Notes: generated by a model not told the origin, from the sequence alone. A stretch of 64,000 nt of DNA from an archaeon (GCA_018656555.1 JABHZQ010000024.1:1-64000), one strand, 5' to 3'. Positions 21,351 through 31,082 are shown, numbered from the stretch's first letter. Numbers and translations are program-made.

Positions 21351-22076
21351 AGGTCTTAATACTAATTTATTTCCATAATCTCTTAAACTATCAAGAGTAT
21401 CATTCACAACAATAGCAATAACATCCTCTTCTTTACCCTCTTTCAAACTAAAACCATATCTATACTTATTTAATTCACTTATATCAACATCATTTTCTTT
21501 TATCAAGAGTAAATTACAACCTCTTTTCATTAGTTTTAAACCAGCATCAATTGAAGTTTCATCCTGTAATAAAAGCCCCACTCTTCCTTGGATTCCAACT
21601 GGTAAACCTCCCAAGCCCTTCTCTTTATTATTATACATATAAGCAGTTTTATGAAATATCTCAATAAAAATAGTACAGTTTGGTTTTGTTAGATTAACCT
21701 TAGCTCCATTGTTATCAACAACATAAGCCCCTAATTCTCTTTCAATCTCAGGAGAGGTCATAAATATCTTTTCACCTCTCTTACAAGAAACCCTAAAACT
21801 TCCTTCAGTATACAAGTTTAAAGCAACCTCTTTCATTTTATCTAAGTTTAATTCTACTTCTTGAACATTAGAAAAAGAAACAATACCAAAAACATAAGCC
21901 AATTCCTTACATTCTTTATCACAATCAATTAAAATCCTGCCCCTATACCTAGTAACTGTTCTAAAAGGAACATTATTCTTTTTCAAGCAATCCTTGATAT
22001 TATGCTGTAATTTCTTCTCAAAGAGACCTCTATTACCTCCTTTCAAAGCAATTTCTCCATATTTGACAATTATCAT
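21342..22076 (-). CDS. ThiI-like THUMP-domain protein with truncated/degenerate PP-loop region
   Basis: MIIVKYGEIALKGGNRGLFEKKL and GLGGLPVGIQGRVGLLL match ThiI N-terminus/linker, but the expected SGGxDS is replaced by QDETSIDAG. Confidence 0.7.
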   Translation of the reverse strand: MIIVKYGEIALKGGNRGLFEKKLQHNIKDCLKKNNVPFRTVTRYRGRILIDCDKECKELAYVFGIVSFSNVQEVELNLDKMKEVALNLYTEGSFRVSCKRGEKIFMTSPEIERELGAYVVDNNGAKVNLTKPNCTIFIEIFHKTAYMYNNKEKGLGGLPVGIQGRVGLLLQDETSIDAGLKLMKRGCNLLLIKENDVDISELNKYRYGFSLKEGKEEDVIAIVVNDTLDSLRDYGNKLVLRPLI

Positions 22077-22099
22077 AGTAAGAAAAAGTAAAGTTCTGT

Positions 22100-23104
22100 T
22101 TATATTATTTCTGTTTCAATCTCATCAAGCTCACAAAAATTAGTAGTAAAGTTATAAGCACCAGCATTCAGGAACACAAGTTTGTCCCCAATTTTAGGAT
22201 TCTCCAAATAAACCTTATACCTAAACAAATCCATAGAACAAGGTGTAACGCCCTTAATCACATAAGCCTCACCTTTTCCTTCCCCTTCAACTAATAATTT
22301 AACAGGAACAACCAAGGCATCTAGATCAGAATTATACACTGAAGCATTAACAATAATGTTATTCTCATGAATACCAATTATATTGGTTTCTAATTTAATG
22401 GCTGGAGCAGAAATAAACCTTCCTGGTTCAATAATTAACTTACATTTCAATTCCTCTTTCAACTCTTTAATCTTATTCAAAATAACATCAATAACTTTTA
22501 CATTGGTATTAGCATACTCTGAAGGTAAACCCCCACCTATATTCAAATACTCAATACTATCTAACACTTCTTCTTTCAACATATACCTCATCTCATAAGC
22601 AAGATTCCACTCAGCCATATTCTGTGTTTTTCTATGGAAATGAACTCCTAATTTCAAATTGGGGTTATCTTTTAACTCCATCACTCTTTTGTTAATCACA
22701 TCAGAACCCATACCAAACACAAAATACCTCTCAGTACGCAGAGTATTCTCTTTTAATTTTAATCTTAAAAATAAATTAATTTTTATATCCTTACCTTCTA
22801 AATAACCTAACAAAATATCTAAATCAGATTCATTATCAACAACAAAGAATTTTATTCCTAGATCTAACAATTTCTTAATCTCTTCTTCATTCCAAGCTTG
22901 AGCTAAAAATAACACTCTAGATTTATCCTTAATGTGCTTCAATTCATTAACAAAGTGGATACTAAACATAGAATTGGTATTCTCTTCTAATATCTTAGTA
23001 ACTAAAGGATTAGTCTTAGAGCTGTAAGAAACAATACCTAAATCTTTTATTTTATTATACTGCTCAATTACTTTTGATTTTGACAACAAAAACCTTGGTT
23101 TCAT
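22100..23104 (-). CDS. PLP-dependent decarboxylase, Orn/DAP/Arg decarboxylase (group IV) or carboxynorspermidine decarboxylase-like
   Basis: SSKTNP (PLP Lys region), LNIGGGLPSEY, IEPGRFISAPA, GVTPCSMDLF, NAGAYNFTT. Confidence 0.8.
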   Translation of the reverse strand: MKPRFLLSKSKVIEQYNKIKDLGIVSYSSKTNPLVTKILEENTNSMFSIHFVNELKHIKDKSRVLFLAQAWNEEEIKKLLDLGIKFFVVDNESDLDILLGYLEGKDIKINLFLRLKLKENTLRTERYFVFGMGSDVINKRVMELKDNPNLKLGVHFHRKTQNMAEWNLAYEMRYMLKEEVLDSIEYLNIGGGLPSEYANTNVKVIDVILNKIKELKEELKCKLIIEPGRFISAPAIKLETNIIGIHENNIIVNASVYNSDLDALVVPVKLLVEGEGKGEAYVIKGVTPCSMDLFRYKVYLENPKIGDKLVFLNAGAYNFTTNFCELDEIETEII

Positions 23105-24033
23105 AATAATCCTTCCTCATCTAGTTCTTCTAAAGCATTAATCATAGCTAAAGGAAAAGTAAAAGTAACATCTCCAATAACTGTAGCAATATCTGAGTCA
23201 TCCTTAACCTTTCCCCAAGACTTTGCTTCATTTGTAGTAGCTCCACTCATACTTCCTGATGTTTTGTGGGCAGTAGTCATGTAAACGGCGTACTCTGCAC
23301 CACCATTCAATAAAGTACAGAGGATTGCATGATGCTTTGAAATACTTCCACCTAAAGCAATAACTCCTTTTTTCTCATCATGAGAAGTACATAATAATAT
23401 TTTCCCAAAGTCTTGAACAACATCAACTATAAAGTCAGGATGATTCTGTTGAAATAAATACAAATGGAACCCAAAAGCACCATCTGTAATAGCTGGACAA
23501 AATATTGGCACATCCTTTCTAGCTGCTTGGTATAAAATAGAATCTTCATCTTCAAGCATTAATCCAATCTCTTTAAACAAATCAGAACAAGTCCATCTTT
23601 TCTTCTTTAGGTACAATTTATGTAAAATCGGATTAATATAATCTTCAAAATTCATATAAGCCTCAGTATTAATATACAAATTACCTACCCTATTAACACC
23701 TTGCTCATGTAATTCTACATCATCTGCTTCAAATTTACCAATTTCAAACTTTTCACCAATACCTTTCATTATATCCTCTTCCAAACCACCAACAGTTGTA
23801 ACAATAACATCTGCCATCCCCAATTTAATAATCTGAGCAAAGAAACCTCTTAACCCAGAAGTAACCATGTTTGAGGTAAATGTAAGAAATACCTTGGCAT
23901 TATTTTTCTTCATCTTCACAATAACTTCAGAAGCACGACTTAACTCAATACTTTGGAATCCTAGATGCTTAAAGCTTCCAACCATTTCCTTTACAGTTAT
24001 ACCTTTTTTCCATTTAAAATCTTGAACTTTCAT
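23101..24033 (-). CDS. dys: Deoxyhypusine synthase
   Basis: TSGLRGFFAQIIKLGMADVIVTTVGGLEEDI, ITDGAFGFHLY, EAKSWGKVKDDSD (catalytic Lys context), IGDVTFTFPL. Confidence 0.9.
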   Translation of the reverse strand: MKVQDFKWKKGITVKEMVGSFKHLGFQSIELSRASEVIVKMKKNNAKVFLTFTSNMVTSGLRGFFAQIIKLGMADVIVTTVGGLEEDIMKGIGEKFEIGKFEADDVELHEQGVNRVGNLYINTEAYMNFEDYINPILHKLYLKKKRWTCSDLFKEIGLMLEDEDSILYQAARKDVPIFCPAITDGAFGFHLYLFQQNHPDFIVDVVQDFGKILLCTSHDEKKGVIALGGSISKHHAILCTLLNGGAEYAVYMTTAHKTSGSMSGATTNEAKSWGKVKDDSDIATVIGDVTFTFPLAMINALEELDEEGLL

Positions 24034-24189
24034 TTTAGTCTCCTTACTAATATAATCAAAGAAATTCTAACTTCCGGACTTTCTAACTGAATCCATAACA
24101 AGCAAAAACTAGACTCTCTTTAAAAATCTTGTGGTTATAATAAAAAATTATATAAACCTTCTAATCCTAGCTAACTCTGTGGGGTAAAC

Positions 24190-26235
24190 ATGTTCTCTAA
24201 AATTAAGAAAAGAAGTGGTAGAATTGTAAGATTTCAAAGAAGTAAAGTAAAAGATTCTATTCTTAAGGCTATGAAGGACATAGACCATGTTGATGCACAT
24301 ACAGCAGAGGAAGTAACAAAAGAGATTATAAGAAGATTAAATGCAAAATTTGAGAAGATAACACCCACTGTAGAAGACATACAAGATATAGTGGAAGATG
24401 CACTGATTTCTTATGATTTAGCTGACCTGGCTAAGGAATATATACTTTACAGGGCCCGGCACAAGGATCTTCAAGACATGAAGAGGTTAATTGGGATAAG
24501 AAAAGATGAGTTAGAGTTAACAGTTAATGCAATTACTGTTTTGGAAAAAAGGTATTTATTGAGAAATAAGAAAGGAGAAATAAAAGAGAGCCCGAAACAG
24601 ATGTTTCAAAGGGTTGCGAAGCATGCTGCTTCTATTGAAAAAGTAAAACTAAAGAAAAAATTCGAAAGTGAATTTTATGGAATAATGAGTAATTTGGAGT
24701 TCCTGCCGAATACCCCCTGTTTAGTAAACTCAAATACTAAATTAGGGCAATTAAGTGCTTGTTTTGTTCTGCCTATGGATGATTCAATAGAGAGCATATA
24801 TTCAACACTTAAAACATCTGCTTCAATCTTCCAATCTGGTGGGGGAGTGGGTTATTCATTCTCAAATCTTAGACCTAAAGGGAGTATTATAGAAAGTATA
24901 AACCGATTCTCTTCTGGTCCAGTATCATTTATGGAAATATTTGACAAGTCTTCAGAAGTAATAAAACAAGGTGGAATTAGAAGAGGAGCATCTCTTGGAG
25001 TTCTAAGAGTAGACCATCCAGATATTTTAGATTTTATAAGTTCAAAACCAAAATTAAAAAATTTTAACATTTCAGTAGCAGTAACTAATGATTTTATGAA
25101 TAAAGTAATAGCAAATGAATCTTACTATCTAACAGATCATAAAAATAAGAGAATTAGAAAAATAAGAGCAAGAGATGTATTTGAAATGATCTGCTCAAAT
25201 GCTTGGAGCAATGGAGATCCTGGATTAATCTTTATCGACGAAATAAACAAAAAAAATACCTTAAAAAAATTGGGTAGGATTAAAACAACAAACCCTTGTG
25301 GTGAAACCACTCTTCTAGACAATGAATCCTGTGTTCTTGGTTCTATAAACCTATCAAAAATGGTAAGAAATGGAAGAGTTGATTGGGTTAAATTAAACAA
25401 AACATCCAGGCTTGGAGTAAGATTCCTAGATAATTTAATTGATGCTAATAAATATCCTTCAAAAGAAATAGAAATAATCACAAAGGCAAATAGAAAAATA
25501 GGTTTAGGAGTAATGGGTTGGGCAGACATGTTAATAGAACTAGGAGTAAAATATGATTCTTATAATGCTTTAGAATTAGCAAAGAAAGTAATGAAATTTA
25601 TAAAAGAAAAAGCAGAAGATGAGTCAAAGAGAATAGGAAGAGAAAAAGGGGTGTTCAAAAACTACAAAAAATCAAACCTAAAAACTAGAAGAAGAAATGC
25701 TACATTATTTGCAATAGCACCAACAGGCAGTATAAGTTTAATTGCTAACTGTTCATCTGGTATAGAACCTTTATTCGGATTATCCTATGTAAGAAACACT
25801 TTACAAACCAAGCTCTTTGAAGTTAATGAATCATTTAAACAACAATTAAGATTCTATGGATTATATTCAAAAGATTTAATTCTAAATGTAGCAAAACAAG
25901 GGTCAATAAAGAAAATTGATCTACCAAGAGAACTAAAATCTCTATATGTTACTGCATTTGATATCAAACCCGAATGGCATGTAAAAATGCAATCAACTTT
26001 CCAAAAATATGTTGATAATTCAGTATCCAAAACAGTAAACTTACCTAAAAATGCAACTGTCGAGGATATTAAAAAAATATTTGTTCAGGCTTATAGATTA
26101 AAATGTAAAGGGATTACTCTATACCGATATGGAAGTCAGGATAAACAAGTACTTTATTTAGGAGAAAAAAAGGAACCCACTAAAGTTTGTAGCGAATATA
26201 GTGGGGGATGTTTAATTAGAAATTGTAATTTTTGA
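24190..26235 (+). CDS. nrdJ: Adenosylcobalamin-dependent (class II) ribonucleotide reductase with N-terminal ATP-cone
   Basis: ATP-cone at N-terminus; NTPCLVNS, SGGGVGYSFSNLRPKG, NPCGETTLLDNESCVLGSINLS, APTGSISLIANCSSGIEP. Confidence 0.9.
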   Translation: MFSKIKKRSGRIVRFQRSKVKDSILKAMKDIDHVDAHTAEEVTKEIIRRLNAKFEKITPTVEDIQDIVEDALISYDLADLAKEYILYRARHKDLQDMKRLIGIRKDELELTVNAITVLEKRYLLRNKKGEIKESPKQMFQRVAKHAASIEKVKLKKKFESEFYGIMSNLEFLPNTPCLVNSNTKLGQLSACFVLPMDDSIESIYSTLKTSASIFQSGGGVGYSFSNLRPKGSIIESINRFSSGPVSFMEIFDKSSEVIKQGGIRRGASLGVLRVDHPDILDFISSKPKLKNFNISVAVTNDFMNKVIANESYYLTDHKNKRIRKIRARDVFEMICSNAWSNGDPGLIFIDEINKKNTLKKLGRIKTTNPCGETTLLDNESCVLGSINLSKMVRNGRVDWVKLNKTSRLGVRFLDNLIDANKYPSKEIEIITKANRKIGLGVMGWADMLIELGVKYDSYNALELAKKVMKFIKEKAEDESKRIGREKGVFKNYKKSNLKTRRRNATLFAIAPTGSISLIANCSSGIEPLFGLSYVRNTLQTKLFEVNESFKQQLRFYGLYSKDLILNVAKQGSIKKIDLPRELKSLYVTAFDIKPEWHVKMQSTFQKYVDNSVSKTVNLPKNATVEDIKKIFVQAYRLKCKGITLYRYGSQDKQVLYLGEKKEPTKVCSEYSGGCLIRNCNF

Positions 26236-26248
26236 GGAGGTGATTCAA

Positions 26249-26314
26249 ATGCCATGTGGATGCTGTTCAACTAAAAAAACTAAAAAAAAGGTTGTAAAGA
26301 AAAAAAAGAAATAA
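26249..26314 (+). CDS. 21-aa microprotein MPCGCCSTKKTKKKVVKKKKK
   Basis: ATG preceded by GAGGAGGTGAT (extensive complementarity to the 16S 3' end) immediately after the class II RNR stop; clean stop at 26312-26314. Confidence 0.6.
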   Translation: MPCGCCSTKKTKKKVVKKKKK

Positions 26315-26315
26315 A

Positions 26316-26576
26316 CTATCTTTTTCTTTTCTTAATTTTATTCTTATAAATATTATAAAACCCATAAATTGCAATAAAAAACCATATAATATTAATAACC
26401 AAAGAAGGATAAGCTTTGTTAAAAAATAAGTTTATAGCAAGTAAAACAGCCCCTATTAAATTCATTCCCTGATATATTCTAGATCTACTTGTTAAATCAT
26501 GGTGAGTTAATAGAAAGAATGCTGCAAGAATCAAAATTGCTCCAATCCAACCAAGGATTTCTATGACGAGAACCAT
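26316..26576 (-). CDS. Small membrane protein (CBU_0592-like)
   Basis: EILGWIGAILILAAFFLLT...SRIYQGMNLIGAVLLAINLFFNKAYPSLVINIIWFFIAIYG. Confidence 0.6.
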   Translation of the reverse strand: MVLVIEILGWIGAILILAAFFLLTHHDLTSRSRIYQGMNLIGAVLLAINLFFNKAYPSLVINIIWFFIAIYGFYNIYKNKIKKRKR

Positions 26577-26604
26577 TTAAAATAATAAAAAATAAGAAAA
26601 AGAT

Positions 26605-26997
26605 TTATCTTTTCTTCTTCTTAGCAACTTTTTTCTTTTTGGCTTTTTTCTTCACTTTCTTCTTAACTGCTTTTTTCTTCACTTTCTTTTTCACTACTTT
26701 CTTTTTCACTTTTCTTTTCACTGCTTTTTTCTTCACTTTCTTCTTCTTAGCCTTTTTCTTCCGCTTTCGACCGCCTCTAGCCATCTTAGCTTCACAAACA
26801 TCACCTTTTTTGTCGATGTAATATAAGCATCCTTCTTTTCTTTTAATGCCTGATTTGTATACGACTTGTTGTTTGAAAGATCCTTTCATTCCAGGTCTTT
26901 TCATTTTTACCCTAGCTACATTTCCTTTCTTATCTAGAAAGTATAAATAACCAGGCTCTCTTTTTATTCCGCATTTGCATACTACTTTTGCCATCAA
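26605..26997 (-). CDS. Lys-rich histone H1-like protein with duplicated N-terminal motif
   Basis: VVCKCGIKREPGYLYFLDKKGNVARVKM / VVYKSGIKRKEGCLYYIDKKGDVCEAKM duplication, then a KKxAKKK/VKKK tail. Confidence 0.7.
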   Translation of the reverse strand: MMAKVVCKCGIKREPGYLYFLDKKGNVARVKMKRPGMKGSFKQQVVYKSGIKRKEGCLYYIDKKGDVCEAKMARGGRKRKKKAKKKKVKKKAVKRKVKKKVVKKKVKKKAVKKKVKKKAKKKKVAKKKKR

Positions 26998-27104
26998 AAT
27001 TCACCTCATAGGTTTGATATTGTTTTATGTGTCTAATAAGTTTATAAACTTTATGTTTTCTCGTCGAGATAGCTTTATATATTCTTTAGTATTCCATAGT
27101 AGTT

Positions 27105-27869
27105 ATGTGGATTCACAATCTCAATCCAGTACTACTTGATCTGGGACCTTTGGAAATTAGGTACTATGGTTTGGTCTATGTTCTTGGATTTCTATTTGCT
27201 TTATGGTGGCTAACTAGATATAGAGATAAAATTGGATTCACAAAGGATCAAGTCTATGATCTTATTTTCTACTTAATTGTAGGTGGGGTAGTTGGTGCAA
27301 GACTATTCCATATCATCTTCTGGGAGCCTTCTTATTACTTGGCTAACCCTCTAAAAATACTCTTCTTTTGGGAAGGGGGGATGGCTTTCCATGGAGGGAT
27401 AGTTGGGGGATTAATAGCTGCCTGGTTCTATAAGAAGAAAAAGGATTTCAATTTGTGGAAAGTAGCTGATCTATTGTCAATACCTATGGCTTTGGTATTC
27501 GCTCTAGGTAGGATAGCTAATTTTATCAATGGTGAATTACCTGGAACAATAACAAATCTCTCTTGGTGTGTAGACTTTGGTGATGGTCAATGTAGACACC
27601 CAGTACAAATCTATGCTACAATTAAGAGGTTGTTGATAGCTGGAGTTTTAGTTTTACTCTCAAGAAAGAAACACAAAGATGGATTCTTATTCTTCATAAT
27701 GATCACTCTTCTAGGTATTGGAAGATTCTTTATAGACTTCTTAAGAGAGGACATATTATACTTAGGATTAAGCATGGGTCAATGGACTTCTCTAGTTATG
27801 TTCTTAGTTGGATTAGGAATATTACTAAAATGGTATAGAAAAGATATTAAAAAAATAATTAAAGTTTAG
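27105..27869 (+). CDS. lgt: Prolipoprotein diacylglyceryl transferase
   Basis: LGPLEIRYYGLVYVLGF, GARLFHIIF, MAFHGGIVGG, LGRIANFINGELPG, HPVQIYA, GIGRFFIDFLRED. Confidence 0.93.
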   Translation: MWIHNLNPVLLDLGPLEIRYYGLVYVLGFLFALWWLTRYRDKIGFTKDQVYDLIFYLIVGGVVGARLFHIIFWEPSYYLANPLKILFFWEGGMAFHGGIVGGLIAAWFYKKKKDFNLWKVADLLSIPMALVFALGRIANFINGELPGTITNLSWCVDFGDGQCRHPVQIYATIKRLLIAGVLVLLSRKKHKDGFLFFIMITLLGIGRFFIDFLREDILYLGLSMGQWTSLVMFLVGLGILLKWYRKDIKKIIKV

Positions 27870-28245
27870 GGTTTCTAGCTTTTGCAACTGCAAGATACCA
27901 ATCTCCAATATTACCACTATAATCTTCTACTGCAAAGAATTCTTGTCTATCTCCAAATACCATATCAGTTGGTGCTTTAAATGATATACTAGATCCTCTT
28001 ACATCTGCTCCATTTATCAAGAGAAGATGATCTGCAAGTGCCTCTAAATCAGTTTCAGCACGAAGTACATCAAATTTTCTATTCACTCTATCCGGTCTTC
28101 CACTTGCACAATTAGGTAATATCGCTTCTGAAACTCCTATAAGTCCATAAAGATGCTGGTCTTGTGTATGGTCACCAGCTATCAAACTCAATTCTCCATC
28201 CTGAGTATCATACATTCTTAAATCTACTAAATGATAATTTGCCAT
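27859..28245 (-). CDS. Hypothetical protein, 128 aa (start re-assigned to MANYHLVDLRMYD)
   Basis: The upstream ORF extension overlaps the divergent gene at 28322; internal ATG at 28245 is the more plausible start. Confidence 0.5.
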   Translation of the reverse strand: MANYHLVDLRMYDTQDGELSLIAGDHTQDQHLYGLIGVSEAILPNCASGRPDRVNRKFDVLRAETDLEALADHLLLINGADVRGSSISFKAPTDMVFGDRQEFFAVEDYSGNIGDWYLAVAKARNPKL

Positions 28246-28321
28246 CTTAAGAGAGGTATTTATATGGTAATATCTAAGAATTTGGGAAAACTTTTTAAAT
28301 GAATAATTCTCAAAAACACAG

Positions 28322-28699
28322 ATGATAAATTGCGATAGTTGTAATGGAGAATGCTGTAGAGATGTTACAGTAGAGCTAGATGAGCCAGAAGACATGGAGG
28401 ATTGGCAAGACATCAGATGGATGGTTGCCCATGAGAATGTTTCAGTCTATCTTGATGATGAAGGAGATTGGGTTGTTGAATTTAGAACCCCTTGTTCAAA
28501 ATTAGACAAAGATAACAAATGCACAATGTATGGAGTTAGACCTACAATGTGTAGAAATCATGAATTAGATTCTTGTGTTAAAAATGGAGAAGGTGATCTT
28601 CATAAAGTTAGGTTTGATACTATAGAAGAAATAGATGAATATATAGAAAAAGTAGCAAAACCTAAAATGGATTACGAAGCTTCTAAGAAATCCCAGTAG
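28322..28699 (+). CDS. YkgJ-like cysteine-cluster protein
   Basis: CDSCNGECC...TPCSKLDKDNKCTMYGVRPTMCRNHELDSC. Confidence 0.75.
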   Translation: MINCDSCNGECCRDVTVELDEPEDMEDWQDIRWMVAHENVSVYLDDEGDWVVEFRTPCSKLDKDNKCTMYGVRPTMCRNHELDSCVKNGEGDLHKVRFDTIEEIDEYIEKVAKPKMDYEASKKSQ

Positions 28700-29114
28700 A
28701 CCCTAAACCATTTTCATTTCTTTTTGTTTCACCTAAATCTTCTACTGGATCCCACTCTATTGTTTCATGTTTATTAACTAGTAATTGGGCAATTCTATCT
28801 CCTTTTTTTATTGCAAAAGATTCTTCTCCCCAATTAATTAAAATAACTTTGATCTCTCCCCTAAAATCAGAATCAATAGTTCCAACTCCATTAACACAAC
28901 CAACCCCTTTTTTAAAAGCATGTCCAGATCTAGCTCTAACTTGTGCTTCATAACCTCTAGGAATTGCAAGTTTAATTCCAGTAGGAACTCCCTTAAACTT
29001 TCCAGGTTCTATAACACAATCCTCTCTAGATCTTAAATCCAAGGCAGCAGAACCATCTGTCTCATATCTAGGCAAAGGTAAATTCTTATCCACTTGAACA
29101 ACTTTAACTATCAT
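28683..29114 (-). CDS. dut: dUTP diphosphatase
   Basis: ALDLRS, RARSGHAFKKGVGCVNGVGTIDSDFRGEIKVILIN, GDRIAQLLV, C-terminal NGLGSTG. Confidence 0.93.
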   Translation of the reverse strand: MIVKVVQVDKNLPLPRYETDGSAALDLRSREDCVIEPGKFKGVPTGIKLAIPRGYEAQVRARSGHAFKKGVGCVNGVGTIDSDFRGEIKVILINWGEESFAIKKGDRIAQLLVNKHETIEWDPVEDLGETKRNENGLGSTGIS

Positions 29115-30873
29115 AGTAATACATCCCCTTACTTCTTTGAGTCTTATCTAATTGTGAATCTAATTTATTTATCCTTGGTCTTTGAGTTTCCTTATCCAAT
29201 CTATAAGTAATATCCAACATTTTCAAAACCTCATTCATTCCTTCTTTCTTACTTAATGGACCCATAACATGACCTTCTTTTCCAGGCTCTCCTTTGAAAA
29301 CAAGCATTGAATCTCCTACAAAATCAATGAACTGCACATCGTGATCTACTATAATTGCACACTTCTCTCTTTTAATCATAAAATCCTTAATAATTTCAGC
29401 AACCTTTAGCCTATCTTCTACATCAATAAAAGCAGAAGGCTCATCAAAAGCATAAACATCTGCATCTTTAGATAAAGTTACAGCAACATACAACTTTTGC
29501 AATTCCCCTCCAGACAATTTAGATGCATCATTATCTAACAAGTTCTTCAAATTTAATTTTTCCAATATATTTTGCTTATACCATCCAGAAGAAAACAAAT
29601 CTTTAGCAGCTTCCATTAAAACCTGTCTAACAGTACCATGAATAGGTTCAATATACTGGGGCTTATAAGAAATATTAACACCCTTAATCTCTCCTTTAGT
29701 GGGCTTCTCAATTCCTGCCAATAATTTCAAAAAAGTGGTCTTACCTAGACCATTAGCTCCCATTATTGCTAACAACTCTCCCTTCCTAATCTCTCCAGCA
29801 TTAATCTTCAACTTAAAAGATTCAAACTCCTTTTCCAAAGCTGGAAACTCAAATAAAATCTCTTGATCAACACTTCTCTCTACCGCCCCACTAAACTTTA
29901 TTGCATAATCTCGAAACCTAATATTATCATCGGGTAAATAACCATCAAGATATTCATTAATTCCTCTTCTAACTGATTTAGATTGAGAAATAACTCCAAA
30001 AGCAGCTGGCTTTCCATAAACAATTTGAATTTCATCAGAAATATAATCTAAAGTAGCCAAGTCGTGTTCAACAACCATAACTGCAACCCCTTCTTTAGCT
30101 AAAGAAGCAATTAATTTAGCAACCTTAATTCTTGAAGTAATATCTAAAAAAGAAGCAGGCTCATCAAAGAATAAGAAATTAGCATCTTTTATTGCAGTAG
30201 CAATTATAGCTAACTTTTGCAACTCCCCTCCGGACAACTTAGCAATCTCCCTTTCTCTTAAAGCATACAACCCTAACTCCTTTAACAATTCATTCCCTCT
30301 ACCCTTTGTATCAATTCTATCAATCAAACCACCAACTGTTCCTTTGTAAATCTGAGGAATCAATTCAATTCTCTGAGGTTTATATGCAATTTTAACTTCT
30401 TTATTATATAATTTTTTAAAATATTCTCCTAAAGTGACTGTAGAATAATGACCAATAACTTGTTCTTTAAGCCCATCTAATTCAGTATGTCCTAAGTTGG
30501 GAACATACGCACTAGATAAAATTTGTAAAGCAGTAGTCTTACCAATACCATTCCTTCCTAAGATTCCAACAACCTTTCCCTCTTTGGGAATTGGCAACCT
30601 AAATAACTCAAAAGCATTCTTACCATATCTATGAATAGGATCTTCTTTTAATTCTTCAGGCAAATTAATAATACCAATACATCCAACCGGGCATCTTTTA
30701 GGACAAATACCACACCCATTACAAAGTCCTTCATCAACAATTGGCTTTTCCTTCTCATCCAAAACAATGCATTCTCCACCAGTCCGATTTACTGGACAAT
30801 ACTTCCCACAGATAAAATCACAACCAGTACCTTGAATACACTTTGATTTATCTAAAATAGCTAATCTTGACAT
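29104..30873 (-). CDS. Ribosome recycling ATPase ABCE1/Rli1
   Basis: N-terminal Fe-S Cys pattern (DKSKCIQGTGCDFICGKYCPVN, CNGCGICPKRCPVGCI) and two ABC modules (GRNGIGKTT, GANGLGKTT, LSGGELQK twice). Confidence 0.95.
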   Translation of the reverse strand: MSRLAILDKSKCIQGTGCDFICGKYCPVNRTGGECIVLDEKEKPIVDEGLCNGCGICPKRCPVGCIGIINLPEELKEDPIHRYGKNAFELFRLPIPKEGKVVGILGRNGIGKTTALQILSSAYVPNLGHTELDGLKEQVIGHYSTVTLGEYFKKLYNKEVKIAYKPQRIELIPQIYKGTVGGLIDRIDTKGRGNELLKELGLYALREREIAKLSGGELQKLAIIATAIKDANFLFFDEPASFLDITSRIKVAKLIASLAKEGVAVMVVEHDLATLDYISDEIQIVYGKPAAFGVISQSKSVRRGINEYLDGYLPDDNIRFRDYAIKFSGAVERSVDQEILFEFPALEKEFESFKLKINAGEIRKGELLAIMGANGLGKTTFLKLLAGIEKPTKGEIKGVNISYKPQYIEPIHGTVRQVLMEAAKDLFSSGWYKQNILEKLNLKNLLDNDASKLSGGELQKLYVAVTLSKDADVYAFDEPSAFIDVEDRLKVAEIIKDFMIKREKCAIIVDHDVQFIDFVGDSMLVFKGEPGKEGHVMGPLSKKEGMNEVLKMLDITYRLDKETQRPRINKLDSQLDKTQRSKGMYYYDS

Positions 30874-30946
30874 GGGGATTAAGGAGAAATTGGGATTTAT
30901 AGGTTTTGTGGTAAATTATTTAAATCACTCTTTATTCTCTCTACTA

Positions 30947-31081
30947 ATGAAATGTGCAATCTGTAAAGAAAAAATAGAAAATACCTTCTTAGGAAAGATT
31001 AAAGGTACACATGTTGGTAAAAAGGTAGTCTGCCCAGCTTGCCAGAAAAAACATAAAAACAATTTTAAAGAATTCTTATAA
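30947..31081 (+). CDS. Small zinc-ribbon-like protein, 44 aa (start re-assigned to MKCAICKEK)
   Basis: CxxC...CxxC; the longer ORF start overlaps the ABCE1 start. Confidence 0.55.
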   Translation: MKCAICKEKIENTFLGKIKGTHVGKKVVCPACQKKHKNNFKEFL

Positions 31082-31082
31082 T

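Noticed and set aside
26639-26821. Plus-strand Phe/Thr-rich 60-aa ORF
   Set aside because: Antisense of the poly-Lys tail of the H1-like gene.
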